Of a DNA stretch of 64,000 nt, positions 50,286 to 58,687 are shown one piece after another. Source of the stretch: an uncultured Mobilibacterium sp. (lineage in GTDB: Bacteria > Bacillota > Clostridia > Peptostreptococcales > Anaerovoracaceae); the NCBI GenBank assembly GCA_947254375.1, contig CAMYCF010000004.1:21841-85840 (forward strand), given 5' to 3'. A model generated the notes under the pieces. It worked only from the letters and a program-made list of their open reading frames with translations, was not told the origin of the DNA and made no database searches. Positions within the stretch are counted from its first letter, which is position 1; each line of letters opens with the position of its first letter. Made by a program: the position numbers and the translations under genes.

Positions 50286-50518
50286 TTTGCTTCTCCTTTG
50301 CGAATAAACACATTTTACATAAAAAAATCCACATTTACAATAATGAGGAACGGCGGATAAAAATCGTAAAAAGGCAAACAAAAATAAAGTTTTGCATATA
50401 TTGTGGAAAAAGTTGTTAATAAAAGGCATCTCATCTAAATATTGTGGATAAGAAAATTTTTGTAAAAAATTTTTACCGGCGCGGGCGGGACCGGTCATCG
50501 GATTTTAAGGCGTAAAGT
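50286..50518. other. oriC: Replication origin region (oriC-like) upstream of dnaA
   Basis: This AT-rich non-coding stretch between divergent dnaA and rpmH contains a perfect DnaA box TTATCCACA (complement at 50443-50451), TTTTCCACA (complement at 50402-50410) and AAATCCACA (50325-50333). AT-rich tracts lie around 50455-50475 (AAAATTTTTGTAAAAAATTTTT) and could serve as an unwinding element. Position, strand switch of flanking genes and box cluster support an origin. Box number is low, so part of the origin may lie in the dnaA-dnaN gap or near parS. Confidence 0.8.
50312..50340 (-). promoter_or_regulatory. dnaA promoter
   Basis: On the minus strand TTGTAA (50335-50340), 17 bases, TAAAAT (50312-50317). 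The DnaA-box-like AAATCCACA at 50325-50333 sits between the two hexamers, so DnaA could repress its own gene. Confidence 0.75.
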
Positions 50519-50547
50519 TTGACTTTTTACCACCTGAAACGTATAAT
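50519..50547 (+). promoter_or_regulatory. rpmH operon promoter
   Basis: TTGACT (50519-50524), 17 bases, TATAAT (50542-50547), about 100 bases before rpmH. Confidence 0.88.
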
Positions 50548-50648
50548 AGAACGATATGTGCGCCTTTGAAATTCAGAAGGTGTACGGACGGAGGCAACGG
50601 GCCTTCGAATAAGCATCATAATATGAAATAAAGGAAGGAGCAGGCAAG

Positions 50649-50783
50649 ATGAAAAGAACATATCAGCCTAAGAAAAGACAACGCCTTAAAGAGCACGGAT
50701 TCAGAAAGAGGATGTCCAGCGTCGGCGGAAGGAAAGTACTGAAGAGAAGAAGAGCAAAAGGCAGAGCGAAGCTGACAGCGTAA
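50649..50783 (+). CDS. rpmH: 50S ribosomal protein L34
   Basis: A 44-residue, strongly basic ribosomal protein beginning MKRTYQPKKRQRLKEHGFRK and ending RRRAKGRAKLTA, the canonical L34 sequence. GGAAGGAG precedes the ATG. It is the first gene of rpmH-rnpA-yidD-yidC-jag, reading away from the origin. Confidence 0.98.
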   Translation: MKRTYQPKKRQRLKEHGFRKRMSSVGGRKVLKRRRAKGRAKLTA

Positions 50784-50809
50784 AGCCGCCTTTCTGTACG
50801 GGAGACGAG

Positions 50810-51157
50810 ATGAAGAAGAAGGAAATCTTAAGAAATCAGAGAAACTTCGCATCGGTCTACAAAAGGGGCAAAAGCAAGGGGAGCAAATACGTCGTCGTTT
50901 TGTATAAAAGAAACGGGCTGGCATACAGCCGCGTGGCATTCCTTGCGAGCAAGAAAGTAGGAAACAGCGTACAGAGAAACAGAGCGCGTCGTTTGATGCG
51001 TGAAGCATATCGGACGATGAACAGGGAGTTGCGCAGGGGATACGATGTCATATTCGTCGCGCGGAACACCGTCAACGACCGAAAGATGAACGATGTGCAA
51101 AAGGCGATGTTCGGAGCCATGCGCGCTGCGGACTTGCTGGAGAATCAGGACAGATGA
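50810..51157 (+). CDS. rnpA: Ribonuclease P protein component
   Basis: A 115-residue basic protein that assists the catalytic RNase P RNA in maturing tRNA 5' ends. The family signature is visible as KKVGNSVQRNRARRLMREAYR near residues 48-68. It lies 26 bases after rpmH and overlaps yidD by four bases (ATGA), the usual arrangement. Confidence 0.97.
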   Translation: MKKKEILRNQRNFASVYKRGKSKGSKYVVVLYKRNGLAYSRVAFLASKKVGNSVQRNRARRLMREAYRTMNRELRRGYDVIFVARNTVNDRKMNDVQKAMFGAMRAADLLENQDR

Positions 51158-51384
51158 AAAAAGTCAGCAAATTTTTTAAAAGAACGATGATTCTTTTGAT
51201 ACGGGGTTACCAGAAATTCATATCCCCGCTTTTCCCGCCGACGTGCAGGTTCACGCCGACGTGCAGCGAGTATTTTATACAGGCGCTCGCTAAATACGGA
51301 CCGCTCAAAGGTTCATATTTAGGGATAAGAAGGATATTGAGATGCCATCCGGGGAATCCGGGCGGATACGACCCTCTACCGTAA
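51154..51384 (+). CDS. yidD: Membrane protein insertion efficiency factor YidD
   Basis: A 76-residue protein with the HAD-like YidD signature: IRGYQKFISPLFPPTCRFTPTCSEYFIQALAKYGPLKGSYLGIRRILRCHPGNPGG. Three conserved cysteines and an amphipathic N-terminus suggest peripheral membrane attachment. It supports YidC-dependent insertion. It overlaps rnpA and is 19 bases from yidC. Confidence 0.96.
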   Translation: MKKVSKFFKRTMILLIRGYQKFISPLFPPTCRFTPTCSEYFIQALAKYGPLKGSYLGIRRILRCHPGNPGGYDPLP

Positions 51385-51403
51385 ATCGTAACAAGGAGCA
51401 AGA

Positions 51404-52165
51404 ATGAATATTTTTTCGATTTTCGCGGGCCCACTCGGCGCTCTGCTCACAGTAATTTACGCGATGGTGAAAAATTACGGTTTATCGCTCATAATTCTAA
51501 CCGTCTTAGTAAAACTCATTCTTTATCCGCTTTATTTGAAACAGATCAAATCCACCGCAGGCATGCAGGCCATGGGACCGAAGATGGAGGAGATCAGAAC
51601 CAAATATGCGAACGATAAAGTCAAGATGAACGAGGAAATGACGAAGCTCTACAAGGAAGAAGACTTCAACCCTATGGGCGGTTGCCTTCCGATGCTCATC
51701 CAGTTCCCGATCATCATGGGCTTGTTTGCTTTGCTCAGGAACCCGATGCAGTACATGCCGGACGAGAAGATGCTCTTCGCTGTACACGAATCGTTCCTCT
51801 GGATCAAAGACCTCGGCCAGCCGGACCTTTGGATCCTGCCGATCATCGCGGCAGTAGCGACGTATTTCTCATTCACGATGACTCAGGACCTCACTCAGGC
51901 GGATGCGGGACAGGCTCAGGCCATGCAGACCGTAATGAAGGTATTCTTCCCGCTGAGTATACTTTGGCTCGCCAGGACATACCCGGCAGGTCTCGCCATT
52001 TATTGGGCGGCAGGTCAGATAATGCAGATATTCCTGAACATCCACATGAACAAAGTCCGCAGGCAGATGAAGGAAAAGCAGAACCTCATAGAGAGAAGGA
52101 AAAAAGCCGAAAAAGAGCTCGAAAGGAAAAGAGCGGCCGGAAGAGCCAAAATGAAAGGAAGATAG
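51404..52165 (+). CDS. yidC: Membrane protein insertase YidC/Oxa1
   Basis: A 253-residue insertase with five hydrophobic segments that helps proteins enter the membrane with or without SecYEG. The conserved core is visible: YGLSLIILTVLVKLILYPL, the substrate groove helix in GGCLPMLIQFPIIMGLFALLR, and AIYWAAGQIMQIFLN. The C-terminal tail is very basic, as needed for ribosome contact. No lipobox is present at the N-terminus. The ATG of jag follows its stop codon directly (TAGATG). Confidence 0.96.
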   Translation: MNIFSIFAGPLGALLTVIYAMVKNYGLSLIILTVLVKLILYPLYLKQIKSTAGMQAMGPKMEEIRTKYANDKVKMNEEMTKLYKEEDFNPMGGCLPMLIQFPIIMGLFALLRNPMQYMPDEKMLFAVHESFLWIKDLGQPDLWILPIIAAVATYFSFTMTQDLTQADAGQAQAMQTVMKVFFPLSILWLARTYPAGLAIYWAAGQIMQIFLNIHMNKVRRQMKEKQNLIERRKKAEKELERKRAAGRAKMKGR

Positions 52166-53059
52166 ATGAAAGCAATAGAAAAATGGGGAGTAGATGTCGA
52201 TACCGCCGTCGATCTTGCGCTTCAGGAACTTAAGCTCGGAAGAGAAGACGTGGACGTAGAGATCCTGGAAGAGTCGACCAAGGGTTTTCTGGGCATCGGT
52301 TCCAAGCTTGCAAAGGTGAGAGTCACCGCTAAAAGTGACGGCATGACGCAAAACAAAGAAAAAGGAAAGTTTGCGGACATAGACAGGATCCTCGCAGACC
52401 TCCCGGAAAACAGGGTGACCGAAGTTCCGGACGAGATCAGGGAAAAATACGACAAATACGAAAAAGAAGAAATGGAAGACGCCCTCGCTTTGAAGAAAAG
52501 CAGGAAGGGCAAAGGCAGAAAAAGAAGAGAAGACTCGGGCAGAAGGGAAAGAGGAACGGAAGCGCCGGACCTTACCGGAGCATCGCTGGTCATCGACACG
52601 GAGAACCTCGCCGACCTCGAAAATCATCCTTTGGAAGGCTTCCTCACGCAGCTTACGAAGGACATGGGCCTGAACCTCAGCTTCAAACTCAAGGGCGACG
52701 ATGAAATGATCTATGCAGAGATATTCGGAAGCGACACCGGCGCGGTGATCGGCAAGAGGGGACAGACCCTCGATGCGGTCCAGTATCTCGCGAGCCTGTT
52801 CGTGAACAAGGACAGCGAAAACTACATAAGGGTAGTCCTTGACGCCGAGAATTACAGGGCCAAAAGGGAAAAGACGCTCGTCAACCTGGCGACCCGCCTG
52901 GCAGGTCAGGTAGAAAGAACGAAGAGGAGCATCGCCCTCGAACCGATGAATCCTTACGAACGCAAAGTCATCCACATGACGCTCCAGGATCGTCCGAAGG
53001 TAAAAACGAGGAGCGAAGGCAAAGAGCCTTACAGGCGCGTCATCATCGAGAAGAAATAG
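52166..53059 (+). CDS. jag: RNA-binding protein Jag/KhpB
   Basis: A 297-residue protein of the Jag (KhpB) family. The N-terminal Jag_N domain (MKAIEKWGVDVDTAVDLALQELKL, EESTKGFLGIGSKLAKVRV) is followed by a long charged linker with GRKRREDSGRRERG, then a KH-II domain (AEIFGSDTGAVIGKRGQTLDAVQYL) and an R3H domain (EPMNPYERKVIHMTLQ). It binds many RNAs and is tied to cell elongation in streptococci. Translationally coupled to yidC, the normal arrangement. Confidence 0.95.
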   Translation: MKAIEKWGVDVDTAVDLALQELKLGREDVDVEILEESTKGFLGIGSKLAKVRVTAKSDGMTQNKEKGKFADIDRILADLPENRVTEVPDEIREKYDKYEKEEMEDALALKKSRKGKGRKRREDSGRRERGTEAPDLTGASLVIDTENLADLENHPLEGFLTQLTKDMGLNLSFKLKGDDEMIYAEIFGSDTGAVIGKRGQTLDAVQYLASLFVNKDSENYIRVVLDAENYRAKREKTLVNLATRLAGQVERTKRSIALEPMNPYERKVIHMTLQDRPKVKTRSEGKEPYRRVIIEKK

Positions 53060-53151
53060 ATAAAAACAGGTATTCGGCTCATCGTTTGATGGGCCGCTTT
53101 GCTGCATAATATACGAAACACCGAGAAAAGAGGGCGAAAAAGGGAAATACG

Positions 53152-54528
53152 ATGGCAGATACGATAACAGCGATATCGACCCCGCCGGGCGAAGGCGGGA
53201 TCGGGATAGTGAGGGTCAGCGGTCCTCTCGCGGAAAAAATAATGCGTGGGGTCTTTTCGGCCTGCCCCGATAAAATAAAACCGCGCCACGCCTACTACGG
53301 CAAAGTGACCGAAAAAGACGGGACCGAGATAGACGAAGCGATCTTCATCCTCATGAAAGCCCCGCACACATACACATGCGAAGACGTCTTCGAGATACAG
53401 GCGCACGGCGGCACGGTCTCGATGCGAAAGATCCTCAGAAGGACTGTCGAAGAAGGAGCCCGCCTCGCCGAGCCCGGCGAATTCACGAAGCTCGCCTTCC
53501 TTAACGGCAGGATAGACCTCACTCAGGCTGAAGCCGTCATAGATATCATCAAAGCCAAAAGCGAACTCCCGCACGATGTCGCGGTAAAACAGCTCGCCGG
53601 CACCCTCGCCGACGATGTCTCGGACATAAGGGATCTCATAAAAGACGCCCTCGCGCAGATGGCCGTCAACATCGATTTCCCCGACGAAGACATAGAGCAG
53701 GAGGAATACGAAAAGCTCATAGGTGAGCTTTCCCTTGTGCTTGAACGCGTTCGCGCCCTTATAAAAACCTCGGGCATCGGCAGGATCGCAAAGGAAGGCA
53801 TAAAAGTCGCTATCGCCGGAAGGCCGAACGTCGGCAAATCCTCCCTGATGAACGCGATGCTCGGCGAGAAGCGGGTCATCGTCACGGATGTGCCCGGAAC
53901 GACACGCGATACCATAGAGGAGCTCGCGAACGTCGCAGGTGTACCTGTCGTTTTGATCGATACGGCGGGAATAAGGGATACAGATGACGAAGTTGAGCGC
54001 ATCGGCATAGAAAGATCCAACGAAGAGCTCGAAAAAGCCGACATAATCCTCCTCGTTCTCGATGCGAGCGAGGCGCTTACGAAAGAAGACGGGGATCTCC
54101 TCTCGAAGCTTGACGGTAAAAAAGTTCTCGTAATTATGAATAAAAAGGACAAGGGGGTCATCATAGAAGGCGCGAAAATAGAGCAGAGCCTTAAAAACAC
54201 CCCGATCCTGTACACATCACTTACCGTTCCTGAGCTTCGAAACGAATCCGTTCGGGACGTGGTAAAAGCTATGGAAGACATAGTCCTCGGCGGAGATGTG
54301 TCTGCGGAGAACGCAGCGATCGTCGCGAACGAACGGCAGCTCGACGCCCTAAAACGTGCGGAGCAAAGTCTCTGCGACGCGATCGATCTCCTTCGCCTGG
54401 GGAATCCACTTGAAATAGCGGAGCTTGACGCCCATATGGCCTATGACGCTCTCGGAGAGATAGTCGGAGAAACGTCGGGTGAGGAGATCCTCGATGCCGT
54501 ATTCTCAAAATTCTGCCTCGGGAAATAG
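53152..54528 (+). CDS. mnmE: tRNA uridine-5-carboxymethylaminomethyl modification GTPase MnmE
   Basis: A 458-residue GTPase that works with MnmG to modify the wobble uridine of several tRNAs. The N-terminal folate-binding domain starts TITAISTPPGEGGIGIVRVSG; the G domain has GRPNVGKSSLMNAM, DTAGIRDT and MNKKDK; the C-terminal FCLGK gives the CxGK motif. A hairpin GGCTCATC/GATGGGCC lies in the gap after jag, possibly a weak terminator, so it may have its own promoter. mnmG follows after 53 bases. Confidence 0.97.
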   Translation: MADTITAISTPPGEGGIGIVRVSGPLAEKIMRGVFSACPDKIKPRHAYYGKVTEKDGTEIDEAIFILMKAPHTYTCEDVFEIQAHGGTVSMRKILRRTVEEGARLAEPGEFTKLAFLNGRIDLTQAEAVIDIIKAKSELPHDVAVKQLAGTLADDVSDIRDLIKDALAQMAVNIDFPDEDIEQEEYEKLIGELSLVLERVRALIKTSGIGRIAKEGIKVAIAGRPNVGKSSLMNAMLGEKRVIVTDVPGTTRDTIEELANVAGVPVVLIDTAGIRDTDDEVERIGIERSNEELEKADIILLVLDASEALTKEDGDLLSKLDGKKVLVIMNKKDKGVIIEGAKIEQSLKNTPILYTSLTVPELRNESVRDVVKAMEDIVLGGDVSAENAAIVANERQLDALKRAEQSLCDAIDLLRLGNPLEIAELDAHMAYDALGEIVGETSGEEILDAVFSKFCLGK

Positions 54529-54581
54529 GACGCTGAAACAGGACTCCGGAACCGGGACCCGCGCATACAGGAAAACAAAAC

Positions 54582-56510
54582 ATGAACAGAAGATCCGAAA
54601 ACAACAAAACATATCACATGGGAGATTACGATATCATCGTTATCGGTGCCGGCCACGCGGGATGCGAAGCCGGACTCGCCGCAGCGCGTATGGGTATGGA
54701 GACCCTCGTGCTCTGCATAAACCTTGAATCGGTAGCGATGATGCCCTGCAATCCGTCGATAGGCGGGACCGGCAAGGGCCATTTGGTGTGCGAGATAGAC
54801 GCCCTCGGCGGCGAGATGGGTAAAAATATCGATAAGACTTTTATCCAAAGCAAGATGCTGAACCCTTCGAAGGGGCCGGCGGTGCAGTCGCTCAGGGCTC
54901 AGGCGGACAAGGCCCTTTATCATCAGGAAATGAAAAAAACGCTCGAGGAAGAACCTCGGCTCCACCTTAAACAGGCCGAAGTCGTAGACCTCATCTTCGA
55001 AACGGACGGCGACACCGGCGATAAAAGAGCACGCGGCGTAATAACGGCGACGGGAGCGGAATATACGGCAAAAGCTGCGGTCATCTGCACGGGAACTTTC
55101 CTCGGAGGCAGGATCTTTATCGGTGACTCCGCGTATTCGTCCGGCCCGGGCGGCCTTGCGCCGTCGACCCTGCTCGCAGAAAGATTGCGCGAAATTGGAT
55201 TTCCCATGAGGCGATTCAAGACGGGGACGCCGGCCCGTATGCTCGGGAAGACCCTCGATTACGATAAAATGAAAGAGCAGTTCGGCGACGAAGAGATCGT
55301 GCCGTTCTCTTTTATGAACGAGGGGAAGGACATCGGTGGGAACCGCGTATCGTGCTGGCTTTCATACACGAATGAAAAAACTCACGAAATAATAATGAAG
55401 AATATAGGGCGCTCCGCGATGTACTCCGGAAATATTGTCGGAGTCGGGCCGCGGTACTGCCCGTCGATCGAAGATAAGGTCGCCAGATTCAAAGACCGCG
55501 AAAGGCATCAGCTCTTCGTCGAGCCCGAAGGACTGGATACGGACGAGATGTACATACAGGGGATGTCGTCGAGCCTGCCGGAGGATGTGCAGGAAGAATT
55601 TTACAGGACGATCCCCGGCCTTGAAAACGCGGAGATCGTGAGACCCGCATATGCGATAGAATACGACTGCGTAGACCCTCTTGACCTTAAGCCTTCTTTG
55701 GAAAGCAAGACCCTCGCAGGATTTTTCTGCGCCGGACAGTTCAACGGGAGCTCCGGCTACGAAGAAGCGGCGGCACAGGGCCTAATGGCGGGAATAAACG
55801 CTGTGCTGTATATAAAAGGAAAAGAACCGTTCGTTCTCGGAAGGGACGAGGCGTATATAGGCGTACTTATAGATGATCTGGTGACAAAAGGAACGAGAGA
55901 GCCGTACAGGATCATGACCTCGAGAGCGGAATACCGTCTGCTGCTCAGGCAGGACAACGCCGACAGAAGACTTACCGAGAAGGGCTTCCGCATAGGGCTT
56001 GCGACGGAAGACCGCTACAATAAATATATAGAAAAGAAAGAGCATATAGAAAGGGAGCTGGAGAGACTTAAAAAGAAAACGCCTACCCAGGCGGAGCAGG
56101 ATGCATTCCTTGCGAAGAAGAACAGCTCGCCGTGCGAAAATCACACGCTCAGCCTTTACGATATGATAAGAAGACCGGAGATCTCGTATGAAGACACAAA
56201 GGAGATCGATGACGGAGAAAGACCGCTCCTCACCCCGACCGAAAGCGCGGGAATAGAAACAGAAATAAAATATTCGGGATATATAAAGAAGCAGGAGCAG
56301 CTGGTTGCGAAGCTCCGCAAGCTGGAAGAAAAGAAGATCCCGAAAGGCATAGAATATGATTCGATCGGCGGGCTGCGCTTGGAGGCGATACAGAAGCTTT
56401 CGGAGATACAGCCGCTGACCGTAGGGCAGGCTTCGAGGATATCCGGGGTCTCGCCGGCGGACATAAATGTTCTGCTCGTATATATGGAGAAGATGAATCG
56501 CAGGTCATAA
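54582..56510 (+). CDS. mnmG: tRNA uridine-5-carboxymethylaminomethyl modification enzyme MnmG
   Basis: A 642-residue FAD-dependent partner of MnmE. The dinucleotide-binding motif is VIGAGHAGCEAGLAAARMG near residue 19, followed by NPSIGGTGKGHLVCEIDALGGEMG, AVICTGTFLGG and FCAGQFNGSSGYEEAAAQGLMAGINA. The C-terminal helical domain ends SRISGVSPADINVLLVYME, which contacts tRNA and MnmE. ATG 54582 has AGGA upstream; an internal ATG at 54618 lacks a site. A parS site begins one base after its stop codon. rsmG, the usual next gene, is absent. Confidence 0.97.
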   Translation: MNRRSENNKTYHMGDYDIIVIGAGHAGCEAGLAAARMGMETLVLCINLESVAMMPCNPSIGGTGKGHLVCEIDALGGEMGKNIDKTFIQSKMLNPSKGPAVQSLRAQADKALYHQEMKKTLEEEPRLHLKQAEVVDLIFETDGDTGDKRARGVITATGAEYTAKAAVICTGTFLGGRIFIGDSAYSSGPGGLAPSTLLAERLREIGFPMRRFKTGTPARMLGKTLDYDKMKEQFGDEEIVPFSFMNEGKDIGGNRVSCWLSYTNEKTHEIIMKNIGRSAMYSGNIVGVGPRYCPSIEDKVARFKDRERHQLFVEPEGLDTDEMYIQGMSSSLPEDVQEEFYRTIPGLENAEIVRPAYAIEYDCVDPLDLKPSLESKTLAGFFCAGQFNGSSGYEEAAAQGLMAGINAVLYIKGKEPFVLGRDEAYIGVLIDDLVTKGTREPYRIMTSRAEYRLLLRQDNADRRLTEKGFRIGLATEDRYNKYIEKKEHIERELERLKKKTPTQAEQDAFLAKKNSSPCENHTLSLYDMIRRPEISYEDTKEIDDGERPLLTPTESAGIETEIKYSGYIKKQEQLVAKLRKLEEKKIPKGIEYDSIGGLRLEAIQKLSEIQPLTVGQASRISGVSPADINVLLVYMEKMNRRS

Positions 56511-56526
56511 TGTTTCACGTGAAACA
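56511..56526 (+). promoter_or_regulatory. parS: parS centromere-like site
   Basis: TGTTTCACGTGAAACA, a perfect 16-base palindrome identical to the canonical parS sequence bound by ParB/Spo0J. It lies directly after the mnmG stop codon and 1.4 kb from parA-parB. Confidence 0.98.
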
Positions 56527-56609
56527 TTTTCCGAGGCGGGCGGAGCGGCCGGAGGCAACTCGTGACGGCCGCAGCAGGGCGCCGGTTCGGCCAAGGAGGC
56601 AGGGCGGAG

Positions 56610-56657
56610 TTTTCCACAGAACTGCCACTTTTCCACAAAGTTTAGCACATTTCCACA
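56610..56657 (+). promoter_or_regulatory. Cluster of three DnaA-box-like sites
   Basis: TTTTCCACA (56610-56618), TTTTCCACA (56629-56637) and ATTTCCACA (56649-56657), all in the same direction at 19-20-base intervals, in the non-coding stretch after parS. Each is one or two changes from TTATCCACA, and the same TTTTCCACA form occurs at oriC and in the dnaA-dnaN gap. No clear promoter is visible between here and the lipoprotein gene. Confidence 0.6.
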
Positions 56658-56786
56658 ATGCCGATGCATATACGGGGAATTATGACACCACATGTTGTGC
56701 AACCGTCGGCACGCGGCACTAAATGTACCTGAGGGATATTCGGAAGTTTTCCGCAAAAGGTTAAGATCACAAGGCGGGAGGCAATT

Positions 56787-57620
56787 ATGAACACAAAGAG
56801 ATCGTTGTTTAAGCAGGTTGTGCTTTTGGCGGGGATCGCAATCATCGCGGTCGCGATGACATCCTGCGGTGCGAAAAAAGAGGCCGCGAAGCCGGCCAAA
56901 GGACCGGACGCCAAGGCGGCATACGCCGCATATAAACAGATCCTCGAGAACAACCGGGACGGGATCATGGGCTATAATTTTCAAAACGACAGGTCGGGTG
57001 CGATCGCCAAGCCCGTAGCGTTTTATGATATCGACGGGGACAAGATCCCAGAGCTTTTCTTCATGACGGTGTCAGATCCGGCAAATTACATGACCGCCGA
57101 GCTTAAGATCTACACATACAAGAAGGGAAAGGCGGAGGAGATGTCCTACGGCGTAACGGACTATAATACGGAAAGCGGCCCGCTTCGCGATGTATGTGCG
57201 GCCGGAGGCACACACTATATAATTTACTGCGACAAAGACAGCAAGCACCTGATCATACAGCACGGTATCTGCGATGAGAACTGGTACAGCTGGATCGATC
57301 GATTTGAGATCAAAGACGGGTCGAAGCGCGACTTTCGTCTGTACAATTTTTACGGATACGCCGACGGTGATTGGCTTTCTTCCGACTACAACAGCAATAA
57401 CGAAACAACGGTCGACCGCTACTACGAAAACGGCAAGCTTATAGACCGCAGCGCCGGAATGTCTAAATTCACGGAAACGCAGAAGAACTTGGGGCAGGTC
57501 ATAATGTTCAGTTACGCGGCCTCGGGAGAAGATCTTTCGATCTGGAAGAACTTCGATCCGGCCTCGGCGTCGCAGATGTCGTACGACGATGCGATCGCGT
57601 ATATAGATAAAAGGATCTAG
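56787..57620 (+). CDS. Putative lipoprotein, unknown function
   Basis: A 277-residue exported protein. The signal peptide ends AVAMTSC, with the predicted lipidated Cys at residue 27, then a short Lys/Ala/Pro linker. The folded part contains FYDIDGDKIPELFF, a pattern like the acidic calcium-binding or beta-propeller loops of clostridial surface proteins, followed by YITY-like strands (KIYTYKKGKAEEMSYG, THYIIYCDKDSKHLIIQHG). I do not recognise the family beyond this. It replaces rsmG between mnmG and parA. GGCGGGAGG precedes the ATG. Confidence 0.75.
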   Translation: MNTKRSLFKQVVLLAGIAIIAVAMTSCGAKKEAAKPAKGPDAKAAYAAYKQILENNRDGIMGYNFQNDRSGAIAKPVAFYDIDGDKIPELFFMTVSDPANYMTAELKIYTYKKGKAEEMSYGVTDYNTESGPLRDVCAAGGTHYIIYCDKDSKHLIIQHGICDENWYSWIDRFEIKDGSKRDFRLYNFYGYADGDWLSSDYNSNNETTVDRYYENGKLIDRSAGMSKFTETQKNLGQVIMFSYAASGEDLSIWKNFDPASASQMSYDDAIAYIDKRI

Positions 57621-57907
57621 CGCGGGCGGCGCAGGCGGATGCTGATACGGTAGAGCGCGCCACGGGCGCGCAGGAGAAAGAGGGCGCGGCCGCGCGGGTG
57701 CGTAGGCAGCTGATAAAAGATTTTTATAACGCGGGGTACGGACGCGGCGGGAAGAACGCGTTTGTACCCTTCGTTTTTTACAAAAGTCACAAATAACAAG
57801 GGGTACAATCGAAAAAAGAGACGATTTACCGCAACAAAAACTGGAAAAAACCGGCCTTTTAGTGTATCATAATAGGAACGTCACAAAGAGGCTAACAGGA
57901 GGTCTAT
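57621..57907. other. Non-coding region before parA
   Basis: About 290 bases. The left part is GC-rich and repetitive (GCGGGCGGCGCAGGCGG); the right part is AT-rich with CATAAT near 57868, a possible -10 for parA with no convincing -35. AGGAGG lies just before parA. No gene-like ORF is supported. Confidence 0.55.
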
Positions 57908-58687
57908 ATGGGAAAAGCCATAGCAATTTTCAACCAGAAGGGCGGCGTGGGCAAAACGACCACGAACATCAACCTCAGCGCATGCCTGGCAGCGGAGGGG
58001 AAGAAAGTGCTCGTCGTCGACATCGATCCGCAGGGCAACACAACGAGCGGTATCGGGATCGTAAAGCGCACGCTCAAAGAGACGTTGTACGATGTACTGG
58101 CGAACGACAACTACGACACCAAGCGGGCCATTCTGAAGACCAAGACGAAAAATCTGGATATACTTCCGGCGAGCGTCGATCTTGCGGGAGCGGAGATAGA
58201 ACTCGTCAATATCGAGGGCCGGGAGAAGAGGCTCAAGAAAGCGATAGACAAGATAAGGCCGGACTACGACTATATTTTTATAGACTGTCCGCCTTCACTG
58301 GGACTGCTGACGATCAACTCGCTCACGGCCGTCGACAGCGTGCTCATCCCTATACAGTGCGAATTTTACGCGCTTGAAGGCGTCAGCCAGCTCATGAGCA
58401 CGATAGAACTTGTAAAGAAAAACATGAATCCGAACCTCGAGATAGAGGGCGTCATTTTGAGCATGTTCGACGGAAGGACGAACCTGTCTCTGCAGGTCGC
58501 CCGGGAAGCGAAACAGTATTTCGGGGAAAAACTTTTTAAAACGGTCATACCGAGAAACGTAAGGCTTGCCGAGGCGCCGAGCTACGGGATGTCGATCCTG
58601 ACTTACGACATAAATTCGACAGGGGCGAAGGCGTACAGAAAGTTTGCCGAAGAGTTTTTAGCTAGAGAGGGGAAGAGACATGGCTAA
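57908..58687 (+). CDS. parA: Chromosome partitioning ATPase ParA/Soj
   Basis: A 259-residue Walker-type ATPase that drives segregation of the ParB-parS origin and modulates DnaA. The deviant Walker A is NQKGGVGKTTTNINL near residue 10 with the signature Lys; VLVVDIDPQGN, IFIDCPPSLGLLTINSL and SMFDGRTNLS are the other conserved blocks. AGGAGG precedes the start. Its end overlaps the start of parB by eight bases. Its neighbours are parS and DnaA-box-like sites, the targets of this system. Confidence 0.97.
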   Translation: MGKAIAIFNQKGGVGKTTTNINLSACLAAEGKKVLVVDIDPQGNTTSGIGIVKRTLKETLYDVLANDNYDTKRAILKTKTKNLDILPASVDLAGAEIELVNIEGREKRLKKAIDKIRPDYDYIFIDCPPSLGLLTINSLTAVDSVLIPIQCEFYALEGVSQLMSTIELVKKNMNPNLEIEGVILSMFDGRTNLSLQVAREAKQYFGEKLFKTVIPRNVRLAEAPSYGMSILTYDINSTGAKAYRKFAEEFLAREGKRHG

